Source of the DNA: Thunnus maccoyii
Lineage: Eukaryota > Chordata > Actinopteri > Scombriformes > Scombridae
Length of the DNA: 64,000 bases
Assembly: GCF_910596095.1 (NCBI RefSeq)
Contig: NC_056548.1
Location: 12,859,151 to 12,923,150 of the forward strand
Direction of reading: 5' to 3'
The position numbers and the translations under genes are program-made. Shown here in pieces: positions 37,815 through 47,215 of this stretch (positions are counted from its first letter, which is position 1; every line of letters starts with the position of its first letter). A model generated the notes under the pieces. That model ran no database searches. It had not been told where the DNA came from and was given only the letters and a program-made list of their open reading frames with translations.

Positions 37815-39986
37815 GTATATATATATATATTTTTTTAATTTATTTACCTGAATTAGCTCTCATGGCTTCCTCTATTTTGTTTTTTTTCTCAGCAAAAACA
37901 CAAGCAGATCAGTCAGACTAAAATCAGGGTAACGTCCACCATCCTGTTCATCCTGGCTGGCTGCATCATCTTCGTCACCATCCCTGCTGTCATCTTCAAA
38001 CGCACCGAGGGCTGGACCACACTGGAGGCCATCTACTTTGTTGTGATCACTCTAACCACAGTGGGAATAGGAGACTATGTGGCAGGTTAGATTAATGCAA
38101 AGGAATGGACTGTTTTGTAGAATTCACCTGAAATGCATTTTTGGTCTGCCTTCTCTGTCCATAATGCCTGTTTTTTGAACATTCTGACACTTTTCTTTCA
38201 CCTCTAGGTGGAAACCGTAGAATCACCTACATGAAGTGGTACAAGCCGCTGGTATGGTTCTGGATCTTAGTGGGTTTGGCGTACTTTGCCGCCGTCCTTA
38301 GCATGATTGGAGACTGGCTTCGAGTGCTGTCTAAAAAGACCAAAGAGGAGGTGGGGTTCATTTGATTACACAGCTCACTATTACATTACAGTGGCAGAAA
38401 ATAAAAGGTCACTCAGCTGCTGCCTTTTCTGGACCTTGTTAGAAGGCTCTGTAACAGGCTGCTATTGCCTGAGGTGTTCAATGGGTAGCTGTTTAATAAG
38501 TCCAGATGAGAAGATTCGTTATTGATTCTCTAGAGTGAATAACGATGTAAAGGGGCTCACTGTAGCACCAATAATACCATTTTTAGCACTATTAAATGGT
38601 AGTTGTTGAAACGTTTTTGTAGACTGATCCCTATTGTGTAGTTTCAAATAGATTTTTCAAACAGATCCCTCCAGAACAATCATTTATAGGTAAAAGTTAC
38701 TATGGTGACCTTGTATTGAAGAGAAGACAACCGCACTCCAATTATTTTATTGTATAACCAATGTTTCGACCACACTTGTCTTTCTCAAAGCAAGTTCAAC
38801 ACAAGTGTCAGATACAGCCTCATATATATGAAAGACCCTAAACACCTCTATTTTCAATTTCTATATAACATGAAATATTCATGACCAAATAAGAAACAAT
38901 CTAAGCCAAAGTTTGGAGGAAAAAAAAAATCCTTAGTTATTATTTATACAGAGTTTAAAGGACTGTGTGGGTGTGGTTTAATCACATTTGATTGACAGTG
39001 CTGGCTACGTAAACAAACAGCTCCGCAACTGCCATCACATTTTGATTAAAATGTTGATCAGCACTGACTGATGCACAGAAGCACGTCACTTCTTTCCAGC
39101 TGAGCCCTTCCCCGTTTCAAACCAGTGAGAATGTTTTGGAACCCCTTGAATCTAATATAATAAATTGGACAATGGAAAGCACAAATCTCTAATGTCACAT
39201 AACCAAAAACTGTGCCTACACTGGCACAACAAGGAGGTGATTGGGACAATGATTACAACAATGATAATATCTTGCTGCTGCAGATTGTATCCCATATCCT
39301 TTCCTCATTCTTTCCTTATTGCACCATCGTCACAGGTTGGGGAGTTTAAAGCTCATGCAGCTGAGTGGAAGGCAAACGTACGAGCAGAGTTCCGTGAAAC
39401 ACGGCGGCGCCTGAGTGTTGAGATCCATGACAAGCTCCAGCGGGCTGCCACCATCCGCAGCATGGAGCGCCGTCAGCTGGGCCTGGAGCAGCGAGCTCAC
39501 TCCCTGGACATGCTGTCTCCAGAGAAGAGGGCCATGTTCGCCAGCTTGGATGCTGGCCGCTTCAAGACTTCTTCCCAGGAGAGCATCGACACCAAGCTGA
39601 ACAACCTGAGGCTGAAGGGCGCCTGTGAGCTGTATGACCATCAGGGGAGTGAGCAAACACAGCAGACGGCGTCTTCGTCAGAGGAGAATCTCTTCAACCT
39701 GCGCTTCGGATCCCTCACCAAGCTGGCCAGACGCAATAAGAGCCGTGAGCTGCGGAGGAACATTCCTGAAGATATTCGACGGGCAAGTGTAGGCATAAAC
39801 AATGGCAGCGCCATGCTGGGTGAGGAGAGGACGGAAGAAGGTGAAGAAGATGGGGATCCAGATGAGGAAAACAGAGAAAGGAAAGAGGGCAACACCAGTC
39901 TGGCAAACCTGTCACAGTACACTATGGAGCGTGCCAAGTTGAATGGGTTCATACCAACACAGGCCAAAGATAGCGAGAATGACTAG
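19664..39986 (+). CDS. kcnk10: kcnk10 (TREK-2 two-pore-domain potassium channel)
   Basis: Plasma-membrane background K+ channel, K2P family. TREK channels respond to stretch, temperature, pH, polyunsaturated lipids and volatile anaesthetics. Coding exons: 19664-19718, 23302-23717, 35243-35360, 37457-37617, 37893-38085, 38208-38350 and 39336-39986. Phases agree and give 578 residues (human about 540). The N-terminus [17 protein letters not shown] matches human isoform 2. Order: TM1 about 97-119; extracellular cap with Cys146 and one N-glycosylation sequon, N176; pore 1 with TIGYGN at 195-200; TM2; TM3 about 263-285; pore 2 with TVGIGD at 306-311; TM4 about 329-350; then the C-terminal regulatory segment, including RRRLSVE with Ser389, the conserved PKA-type site. 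Residue 309 is Ile where TREK channels normally have Phe. An acidic run near residue 530 is unusual. The gene may be one of two teleost copies (a or b), which I cannot tell apart. Confidence 0.95.
19719..23301 (+). other. kcnk10 intron 1
   Basis: 3.6 kb between the first two coding exons. No recognisable alternative first exon, RNA gene or mobile element was seen. Confidence 0.5.
23302..23717 (+). CDS. kcnk10: kcnk10 coding exon 2 (N-terminal domain, TM1, cap)
   Basis: Residues 19-157: variable cytoplasmic part, [14 protein letters not shown], then [20 protein letters not shown] (TM1) and cap helix 1. Acceptor TTTCCTAG, donor GTGAGT. Confidence 0.94.
25889..25936. repeat. (GATA)n microsatellite
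   Basis: About twelve uninterrupted GATA units inside the transposon-rich part of kcnk10 intron 2. Confidence 0.97.
25984..26294 (+). pseudogene. Two spliced 3' exons of a transposon-borne gene, function unknown
   Basis: Exon 25,984-26,071 (acceptor TTTTTCTCAG, donor GTAAGT) and exon 26,224-26,294 (acceptor TTCCACAG) join in frame to [20 protein letters not shown] onward and end EEQQCQ, then TGA. AATAAA follows at 26,620. I do not recognise the product. Upstream exons are broken, so this is probably dead. Confidence 0.35.
27230..27698 (-). pseudogene. Broken P2X7-like C-terminal cytoplasmic (Z-ballast) domain
   Basis: Minus strand, from a good acceptor (TTTTTTCAG, exon from 27,698). The first frame reads [51 protein letters not shown]; after a frame change near 27,414-27,430 it continues [15 protein letters not shown], an in-frame TGA at 27,313-27,315, then [20 protein letters not shown] and IRDKFP. 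This matches the zinc-binding cytoplasmic domain of P2X7, known also as free-standing multicopy proteins in fish. The TGA sits where the family has Trp. No channel part (two membrane helices) is nearby. One frameshift plus one stop make it a pseudogene copy, most likely carried by the surrounding element. Confidence 0.75.
28401..30925 (+). other. kcnk10 intron 2, middle part
   Basis: No exon, RNA gene or recognisable element seen. The 144-codon plus-strand frame at 28,672-29,106 has no recognisable features. Confidence 0.45.
30926..31494. mobile_element. Non-autonomous DNA element (MITE-like) in kcnk10 intron 2
   Basis: A 569-bp unit with TTAAAGGAACAG at the left and its imperfect inverse (AACTATTTCTTTAA) at the right, TTAA at both edges. 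The interior contains TTAGCTTGGCTTAGCATAAA followed by GACTGGAAACAGGGGGAAAC, a sequence common across teleost genomes. No coding capacity. A short (TAA)n run lies at 31,081-31,099. Confidence 0.7.
31495..35242 (+). other. kcnk10 intron 2, 3' part
   Basis: Nothing coding recognised. A G8 run sits near 33,331. Conserved regulatory DNA is possible but cannot be shown from one sequence. Confidence 0.45.
35243..35360 (+). CDS. kcnk10: kcnk10 coding exon 3 (cap helix 2, pore 1)
   Basis: Residues 158-197: [15 protein letters not shown], sequon NSS, then [18 protein letters not shown]. Acceptor TTTCCAG, donor GTAATT, phase 1. Confidence 0.95.
36800..37390. repeat. Tandem AACATT/AATGTT-rich repeat in kcnk10 intron 3
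   Basis: Many alternating AACATT and AATGTT words. At least two long units of about 135 bp, starting near 37,094 and 37,230, share GGCATAATGTTC, TAAACATTTTAAG, GAGAACATT or GGGAACATT, and CTTTCCGCTGAAAA or CTTCCCGCTGAAAA. The array ends about 65 bp before exon 4. Confidence 0.7.
37457..37617 (+). CDS. kcnk10: kcnk10 coding exon 4 (filter 1, TM2)
   Basis: Residues 197-250: [20 protein letters not shown], then [20 protein letters not shown]. Acceptor TTGACAG, donor GTGAGA. Confidence 0.95.
37780..37831. repeat. (AT)n microsatellite in kcnk10 intron 4
   Basis: Alternating AT with one CG interruption, lying 60 bp before the acceptor of exon 5. Confidence 0.95.
37893..38085 (+). CDS. kcnk10: kcnk10 coding exon 5 (TM3, pore 2)
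   Basis: Residues 251-315: [20 protein letters not shown] (into TM3), [16 protein letters not shown] and filter VGIGDYVAG. The Ile309 codon ATA is at 38,067-38,069. Acceptor TTCTCAG, donor GTTAGA. Confidence 0.94.
38208..38350 (+). CDS. kcnk10: kcnk10 coding exon 6 (TM4)
   Basis: Residues 315-362: [20 protein letters not shown] then [18 protein letters not shown], the proximal C-terminus. Acceptor CCTCTAG, donor GTGGGG. Confidence 0.94.
38690..38840. repeat. Possible repeat fragment in kcnk10 intron 6
   Basis: Contains TAACCAATGTTTCGACCACA next to CTTGTCTTTCTCAAAGCAAG, a combination I associate with dispersed vertebrate repeats. Family not identified. Confidence 0.3.
39336..39986 (+). CDS. 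kcnk10: kcnk10 coding exon 7 (C-terminal domain, stop)
   Basis: Residues 363-578: [19 protein letters not shown] (the lipid, pH and stretch-responsive segment of TREKs), [33 protein letters not shown], then a less conserved acidic tail ending QAKDSEND. Acceptor TCACAG. The open frame extends back to 39,165 into the intron; that part is not coding. Confidence 0.95.
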   Translation, partial: VGEFKAHAAEWKANVRAEFRETRRRLSVEIHDKLQRAATIRSMERRQLGLEQRAHSLDMLSPEKRAMFASLDAGRFKTSSQESIDTKLNNLRLKGACELYDHQGSEQTQQTASSSEENLFNLRFGSLTKLARRNKSRELRRNIPEDIRRASVGINNGSAMLGEERTEEGEEDGDPDEENRERKEGNTSLANLSQYTMERAKLNGFIPTQAKDSEND

Positions 39987-41525
39987 GTATTTAATGGATG
40001 AACACCTCAGCCACAGACAGAGAGAAACAGAGTGAGATACTCAGACAGAGTCAGAACGAGAGTGCATGACCCTTTGAGATGTCAAGATTTGTGCCTTTCT
40101 GTTTCCTATGCTCAGTTTGGAACTGCTCCCAGGAAACTCAGTCATCGTGCCATAGCCATGGGAAGAAAATGTATTGCCAAAAATGAACAAAACAGAAGAG
40201 ACATAAAAGGCTGTCGTTAAAATACCTCATTTTGGCTGGGCTACTTGAGAACTTCTACATGAACTATCTTGTCAGCACTGTTGTCTTTCAGCTTTCACGG
40301 CTCTTACTGTATGAGACATTTGAGAAACGGCTGTCTGGTAATGTTGAATCTTATTTTTTAACAATGTGGGCAGGACTTCCAGAGAGCTAGATTCATGTCA
40401 TCCATCTTCAGAAACATTATCGATCTGCGCTTTGTCATCTCATACTGTGGTGGCTATTTTTAGCACAGCAGACTGCTACAAAAGGACTTCAATGTTCAAT
40501 GAATGGAGGTTGGGAGGTTGTGTTTCTACTGGATCAATAGACAATACAAGCATTTACCTAGCTGACTTGTACAATTATTCCTACATTGTATGTGGCTTTG
40601 AAAATTTAGCCTTGGGGTATAGCTACTATATACTAAGAGCTCAGCAGAAAAAAAACAAAAACAAAAAAACCCACAAATTATTCTCATTGATCATGCATGG
40701 TTATAAAACACAACCGTAGCAATTGACATAAACTAACTTGAAAGCTTGTTACAGCTGCATTAATGTTTCTAATGAAATGTGCTTCTTTCAGTCATACTTT
40801 GAGAAAAAAACATATACATCAGTAATGATTGCCAACAGTTTCTGAACCACGAATCAACACAGCACTGGAAACCACCTGACAGACACACGTTTGGCCACGA
40901 GATTGTCAGCATTATTGAAAACACTTTAGTTCTGAACTTTTTATTTTGTATATGATGTTCACCTTATCACTGGTATCACTGAGACTTCTTCAATTTGTTT
41001 TTAATTAATGAATGTGTTGCTATTGATTTTGTACTCACCAAGCATGTTTGCATCTGTGTTTATGCATTTTTATATCAGCTAAACACTTGAGCTGTATTTT
41101 CCATTCAACTGTAAAATATGAACTAAATATGTTACGTTTTTGTATTTCTTTTCCTAAATGCAGTCTATCCTCACACTGAAATGTGTATTCCTGTAGTTCT
41201 TTGGGTTTTACTGGATGAAACGTTTGAAACCACACTTCATTTGTATTTACAAACAGGTACTGATACTACTGCCCAAAGTCTACTTTAGATTTTGAAGAAT
41301 CATTAAATGTAATACTGACACGCATTGCATGCATTTCTAAAAAGATGAATTAGATACAAATTGGTTGTACTTGTAACCTGTTTATCTGACAGTAATAGCA
41401 TTAACCTTTCCATGACCATGACCTGTGACAAGTTAAGTGACTATTTGTTGTGTACATTTCATGAAAAGATCACATTTAATGTAGTGAGTGCCTTTTTCCA
41501 GATAATAAATATGACAAATGAAATG
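39987..41525 (+). terminator. kcnk10: kcnk10 3' UTR and polyadenylation signal
   Basis: After the stop codon comes 1.5 kb of AT-rich sequence without coding features, ending in AATAAA at 41,504-41,509. It is the only well-placed signal I noted before the repeat-rich block begins. Confidence 0.6.
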
Positions 41526-42116
41526 TAAATGTTGCTAATTACTTCATACAAATAACAGAATCATCTTAATAATTCAAAATATGGGACAATGGTATTACAA
41601 GGTATTGGAATGGCATTGCTTATCAAAATGGCATTGCAGCACATATAATTACCGGAATTAAACATAAGGAGCCAAATTAAAGCCATCATGGTTGGCTTTT
41701 TTTCAATTATGAAAAAAATACCTTTTGCTACATAAGACTCTGCAAGCTGCTAAATGTTACATATGTTCACCAGTTAGTCACTAACTTAGTCTGTTGTTTG
41801 ATGCTGAGCAGGTTAGTGTACTGTGGGGTTAGAGCTTTTTCACTGCCTTTTTCAACTTTTTCATAGCCTGGTTTTGATGGATCATGGTCGCGGACCAGCT
41901 GGTTATGGATCATTGGCTTCCATGAACTGTGGCTGCATATCCCATGCTGCCGTGGTCCTGCTTGGTGCCCATGCCTGCTGTTATTATAATTAAAGCTGCA
42001 AACAGCGATGATTGGGCCCTCGCACCCTTGCGTACGTCGCTGCATGGCGCAATCAAAGGGCTTCTGTCACTCGCATGTAGATGTGTTCAGACCCAGGCTG
42101 TTTTCAGACAGTGTTC

Positions 42117-42556
42117 CCTATCTGTGCAGCTGGACACAGCTCAGTCCGCGGACTGTTTCACACCGACGGTCCTGGTGTTTCCTCCGCAGGCTCCACTTCA
42201 CTCAGCTGCCCGACAGGCCCGCTGCTTCTTCCCACTTTAACCTGAATAACTAACCGGGGCTCGGTGCTCCGGTTGGATCCACCTGGAGAGCCGGGGCTAA
42301 CCTTAGCTGGGAGGCTAGCGGAGCTTTGGCCGCAGCATGACTGGAGAGAAGCATGACCGGTTAGCTTCCGCTAGCCTCTCAGCTTTGTTTGGATACAACC
42401 AGACCATGGTGCCCCGGTTTGTTATTCAGGTTAAAGTGGGAAGAAGCAGCGGGTCTGTCGGCCAGCTGAGTGAAGGGAAACCTGCGGAACAAACACCGGG
42501 ACCATCAGGGTGAAACAGTCCGTAGAGAAGCTGCTGTGTTCAGCTGCACAGATAGG
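42117..42556. repeat. Foldback palindrome of about 440 bp
   Basis: The first and last bases (CCTATCTGTGCAGCTG at 42,117-42,132 and its exact inverse at 42,541-42,556) and most of the interior pair with each other: AACCTGAATAAC...CCGGGGC on the left matches the inverse of GCCCCGG...GTTATTCAGGTT on the right. The centre near 42,330 contains GGCTAGCGGAG and its inverse. It could form a long imperfect hairpin. No open frame. Confidence 0.8.
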
Positions 42557-42994
42557 AAATCCCTCGGCTGACAGGATGTACCACTCTGTTTGGTTTATAA
42601 ACGCGTTTGGCAACCAGCATATTAGGTGCATTACTGCCACCCTCCGCTTCGGATTGTGAACCAATGATTAAATCCTACACATTATTCCTGTCTGTCTAAT
42701 AAACTACAAAACAAAACTGCTGCTCCACCCTCTTGGCAGGTCCATTAAAGTTTTAAAGTTGTACTCTGGAACTCCAGTCTTCCTGAGTGCTTCCCTCATA
42801 TATGAGATATGATTGCATGTGTAATAGTCTCCTCAGCCAAGTGGGAAAAAATATGTGCATATATGAACATCAGAAATTGGCAAAAATGAGTCAAAAAGTA
42901 ATTGTGTTAAATAATGGTGATCTCAATATTGAACAAGAATTGTGATTATGATTTTTGCCATAATCGAGCACCCCTAAAAACAACATAAATTGTG

Positions 42995-42998
<4 letters not shown>

Positions 42999-43047
<49 letters not shown>
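42999..43047. repeat. (CA)n microsatellite
   Basis: About 24 uninterrupted CA units. Confidence 0.97.
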
Positions 43048-43049
<2 letters not shown>

Positions 43050-44059
43050 GAGTTTAAATATGTATGTGATAACTTGTAAATATGTATGTAATGAATTGTT
43101 TTCTTTAAGAAACTGTTACTTGAACATTTTTCAGTGTGCTCCTAAAGTTATATGTGTGCTCCTAATTTTTTTCATTTAGGAGCACATGTACTCCTTGAAA
43201 AAAAAGTAAGAATTGAACACTGCTGTCAGATGTGTACTAAGTAACTGGAGTGTGGCGCAGTCCAAGGGCTTCTGTCACCGGCATATAGATGTCTTCAGAC
43301 CTGGGCTGACAGGTCTTACTTTACCCATCCCCCCCCTCCCATTCTCTCTCTCCCCCTCTCAGCTGGAGAGAAGGATTTCAGAGTACTCTTCTTGTGAAAT
43401 ATCCTCATAAATCCCATGACTTTGGCCAAATCTTACATTAAAAATCATATTTTAGTAGGAATTTTCGTCGCGAATCCATTGATACAGGTTTGAAAGTGGT
43501 CTGACTTATAGTTTAGACGTCAGATGCCCCAGTTTGGCACAAAGTCCATGCCCAGAGATTGCCTCCCCATTGGTTTACATTGTAAGGTGTGATGTGGCAC
43601 TCCAATTTTCGGGGTTTACAAAATCTAAACCGTTAATAACTTTTGTTCGGCACAGTGTGATAAGTCATGTATTAAAGTTTGAAGCCGATACCATTAACGC
43701 CCTAGAAGGAGATAGCATTTCTTGGGGATCCAAAATTGGCACAAAGTCATACTTTGATGGGCATATTGCGGACTTCCTGTTGGATTTAGGTCAGGGGTGT
43801 CAGCATATGATTTGTAGGTCTTGATGAGACGAATAATTGAGTTTTGGTTCGATCTCTCTGCGACATTCCTACGGGCCATGGCAGCCATATTAGATACATA
43901 GGTGGCGCTATAGAGCACATTTTGGCACTTTGGGGTTTAATTTTTACATTTTATCAAATATTTCACCAGACCTGATGTGTGTGCCAAATTTGGTGAGTTT
44001 TTGATCATGTTTAGGGGGTCAAATTAAGGGTTGAAGTGGCGTAATAATAAAGAAAGAAT

Positions 44060-44108
44060 GAGAAGAAGAAGAAGAAGAAGAAGAAGAAGAAGAAGAAGAA
44101 GAAGAAAG
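44060..44108. repeat. (GAA)n microsatellite near the tail of repeat copy A
   Basis: About fifteen GAA units after AAAGAATGA. The related copy at 52,300 ends with AAAGAATAAGAA without expansion. Confidence 0.95.
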
Positions 44109-44166
44109 AAACAAACACATGAAATACAATAGGTTCTTCGCCCCTTTGGGGCTCAGGCCCTAATAA

Positions 44167-44507
44167 AAGATAGAAAAAACATGTAAATTCAAGATTTGTA
44201 GGTCAAAGTCTTGTGACTCATTTAAAGCTCAAATGAAGTTTGTATCTAAAACTATGTGGAAGCAGTAAATGATCAAAAAGGTGTGAGTTCACTCACACTC
44301 TCCATTCAAATATGTGAGTATTTTTCTGTGTCCAGCTACAGTTACTTATTGTCTCTACACACCTGACAGTACACATTTCAATCAAACTTTCAAAATAAAA
44401 GCACACCACACTTGTAAGAAGTATCCCTCATTTTTATGAAGCAAAATCATCTGATCCCAACGGGCCAGAGTGCGAGGTCCCGACCAACGCTGCTTGCAGC
44501 TTTAATA
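44167..44507 (-). mobile_element. Short inverted copy of the same fish repeat
   Basis: On the minus strand it starts ATTAAAGCTGCAAGCAGCG (head at 44,503) and carries, inverted, the same segment as 51,340-51,430 (ACACCTGACAGTACACATTT on the plus strand). It abuts copy A tail to tail. Confidence 0.7.
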
Positions 44508-44521
44508 TTTCTCTTGTAATT

Positions 44522-44850
44522 TTTGTTGTTACTGTTATTATTGTATTGTATTATTATTATTGTTGTTGGGCTTATCTGTGTCTCTCTCTCTCCTCTTCCT
44601 TCTTTCTCTCTCAACCCAACCGGTCAAGTCAGATGGCTGCCCACCTAGACCCCAGTTCTGCTGGAGGTTTCTTCCCGTTAAAGGGGAGTTTTTCCTTGCC
44701 ACTGTTGCCAAATGCTTGCTCGTGGGGGAATGTTGGGTCTCTGTGAATTAAAGAGTACGGTCTAGACCTGCATCTATGTGAAAAGTGCCCTGAGATAACT
44801 TCTGTTGTGATTTGGTGCTAAATGAATAAAACTGATTTGGCTTGACTTGA
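44522..44850 (+). mobile_element. SINE-like dispersed repeat
   Basis: Contains CCAGTTCTGCTGGAGGTTTC, GGGAGTTTTTCCTTGCCACT, GAGATAACTTCTGTTGTGAT and a tail AATAAAACTGATTTGGCTTG. This is a very abundant teleost repeat ending in a degenerate ATTGATTTG-type tail. Short open frames across it are incidental. Confidence 0.65.
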
Positions 44851-45360
44851 AACTGACTAGCAGAGGGGAACCTTCTGGGCCTTCAAGGTATTCAGTGAAG
44901 GCCTAAGAGAAAATATTGACAGAATTTTTGTACTCCTGATCATTAATCATTATTTTTATTCACTGAAATAATAGCAATAATCTATAGATCATTGTTATAA
45001 ACTTGGACTAATATGACCTGGCAAACAGTGGGTTAATATAACGGAATGGGAAATGGACCGATTACAATTTTTCTTCCGATTGTATCTGGGTGAATCAGCG
45101 ACTCCCCCCTGCCAGGGCTATCAGTAGCTGTAAAGAATGCCTGTGTAATTAAAGTCAATGTGGCCATGAATTTGATTTTGACAGTTGTCTTAGCCAATCA
45201 TATTTTGTTGAGTTGTGGGCGGGACAATATCCCGACATCTTCTGGCCATTTGCAAATGCTTAGTGGATAAGTGACCCACAAAAGTAGTCAGTCAGTGAGT
45301 GAGGGAAAAAAGAGATAAGAGAACAACAACGAACGGTAAGTCACTAACCCAGTAATTCCC

Positions 45361-47215
45361 AATTCTCTATGGTATCAAGACTATCTCTCCACTTCGTTAT
45401 ATATTTCATATGTACAGGGAATGATCCCCCTCCTGTCAAGGTACATGGATATTTCTTTAAATCACACCAGCTTGCCTGGTCACGCCCTACGGTTTACCTA
45501 TAAAGCACCTGTGCTGGCATGTAATCTGATTCTTTGATCTCCATCTGAGTCAAGGTGCAGTATGTGTGGCTGTGATTCCCTATACCAGTGTATTGCTTGT
45601 GGTTTTGTGGGCTAACGCGCTTGGTGGGACCCATGCTGAGTGCAGACTGTTTAAGTTGGCTAACAGTGGGTGGGAAAGCTCGACATCCCAGTCGAGCTGG
45701 CATCTCTCTGCCTCCGGTGCAAATAAATCTGGGGTAGTTAGATGGCAGTGTGCCCCTGAAGAGTATTGCTTGCAGTCACCAGCTAATGCGCTCCGTGGTA
45801 GACCGTGTTGAGTGAAGACCGGGTTGGCTGATAGCAGGCGTCTCCCCTCTTTCTCCCCTTTGACAGAACATCCGAATGCAAGTGTGCAGCTCACAGAGCA
45901 CCAGTTGACATGCCAAAAAAACTCCACAAAGTTTATTTAAAGTACTCCCACAGGGCTGGTGGTAAACAGGGAGGTCAGTGGAATTTCTGGGTTACTGCAG
46001 GTCCCTGCCCCCTGATTAAGAATGGTAGTAGCAATATGTCAAGTATGGCAAGCCACCAGGGACACTCTTGTGTGGGTTGTGGAGTTTTCATGCCTTTGGA
46101 AGATGGGCATGATAAGTGTGTGCTGTGTTTGGGACATCAGCATGCACTTTTGTCCAGGGAGAACCCCCAGTCGTGCGTAGACTGTTTCATACTGCCTGCA
46201 CGTACCAGAGAGGCCTGTTGTCACTTTTTTGGAGTGAAGCATGCAGTGCCCAAGGGGAAAACTGGAAAAATGGCTGAAGTCATGAAAGTCATGAAGGAAA
46301 AAGGGGAGTGTTAAGGGCCCTTGCAGACTGTCTTCTCCTCTGAGGACAATGACTTATCCTGTGGGCAAATGGCAGGTGGCACCTCGCAAGCCTGCCATTT
46401 TGATGAGGTTATTGGGAAACCAGTGCTCTGGATGTTGCCCTCCCTGAAGATCCTGTGGCACCCACCTCTCAGGTTTGTCCCGTGCCAGTGTGGGTGCCCC
46501 TCCTGCCTGACTTTAAAGACCAGGTGTGCAAACAATTCGATTCGCCAGCAGCGACACACAAGTGGTTTGTGTCATGTTGAATATTTTTGAACATGCATGA
46601 CAGGGAGCAGGTTGCCTGTGGGTTGCTCCCTCCAATGGATCATGCCCTCTCTGCTGATTTCTCCCTCCAGCTCCTTTCTTGGCAAGGCCATCTGCCCTAG
46701 CAGGAATTGCAGGATTATGGATGGCCTGCTTGCTAAGCTGCACAGAGCTATGGTTACACAAACCCATCTGGCCAATACTGGGGCCATTCTGCCCCTTTAC
46801 CTTCGTGACCTGTCTCGTCAGGTGCAGGACAGTTCTGGGGGCTCTGGCGTAGTGGGTGAGCTTCAAATGGCTTCATCAGTCCTCTCTTCTGTTATGAAGG
46901 AGGACGCATGGGCTGCAGGTAGAGACATGGCATCCTTTTGCGTTGTTAGAGGCCACCTGTGGCTGTCCCAGGCCGAGCTCCTCTAAGGAGATTAGGACTG
47001 TTTACTGAAATTGCCAGTGGAACCTTCAGCTATGTTCGGACCAGATGTGGCTAAGTTGATTCAGCAGGCAACAGGAAAGTTTCAGGTGGCTCTTTTGGGC
47101 GCACCAGGGGCAGGTAAACTGTAGGGCATGACTGGGCAGTGGGGCTTCATTCCCAGTACATATGAAATATGTAATGGAGTGGAGAGATAGTCTCTTCCCT
47201 CAGAGAACCAAGGTT
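45361..47215 (+). mobile_element. Deleted DIRS-like retroelement with inverted terminal repeats
   Basis: The left end (45,379-45,425, CTATCTCTCCACTTCG then ATATTTCATATGTAC) is the inverse of the right end (47,148-47,192), as in DIRS-type tyrosine-recombinase retroelements. Between them lies an ORF1-like frame, best preserved at 45,910-46,314 with a Cys/His array (CVGCGVF, HDKCVLCLGH, CVDC), then a degraded gag-like part with FGVKHAVPK and, later, SAMFGPDVAKLIQQATGKF. Reverse transcriptase, RNase H and recombinase are absent, so it cannot move by itself. Confidence 0.65.
45910..46314 (+). pseudogene. ORF1 (gag-like) remnant of the DIRS-like element
   Basis: 134 codons. Core CVGCGVFMPLEDGHDKCVLC, then LGHQHALL and CVDCFILP form a CxxC...HxxC-type metal-binding block typical of ORF1 of fish DIRS elements. 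Downstream homology continues in other frames with stops (to about 47,100), so this is a fragment. Confidence 0.6.

Larger units (their letters stand above)
41988..44166 (+). mobile_element. Dispersed fish repeat, long copy A with nested insertion
   Basis: Head AATTAAAGCTGCAAACAGCG and tail CTTTGGGGCTCAGGCCCTAA are the two ends of an abundant teleost repeat without coding capacity. The body 43,250-44,055 is clearly shared with 51,560-52,320 (for example GGTGGCGCTATAGAGCACAT). A foldback palindrome (42,117-42,556), a (CA)n run and a (GAA)n run lie inside. Confidence 0.75.

Noticed and set aside
39165-39335. Upstream extension of the kcnk10 exon 7 open frame
   Set aside because: A clear TCACAG acceptor lies at 39,335 and the conserved protein begins at VGEFKAH; the rest is intron.
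44546-44751. Hydrophobic short frames near 44,550
   Set aside because: They lie inside an abundant SINE-like repeat and are incidental.
46597-46986. 129-codon plus-strand frame as a host gene
   Set aside because: It fits the degraded ORF1 continuation of the DIRS-like element lying between its inverted ends.
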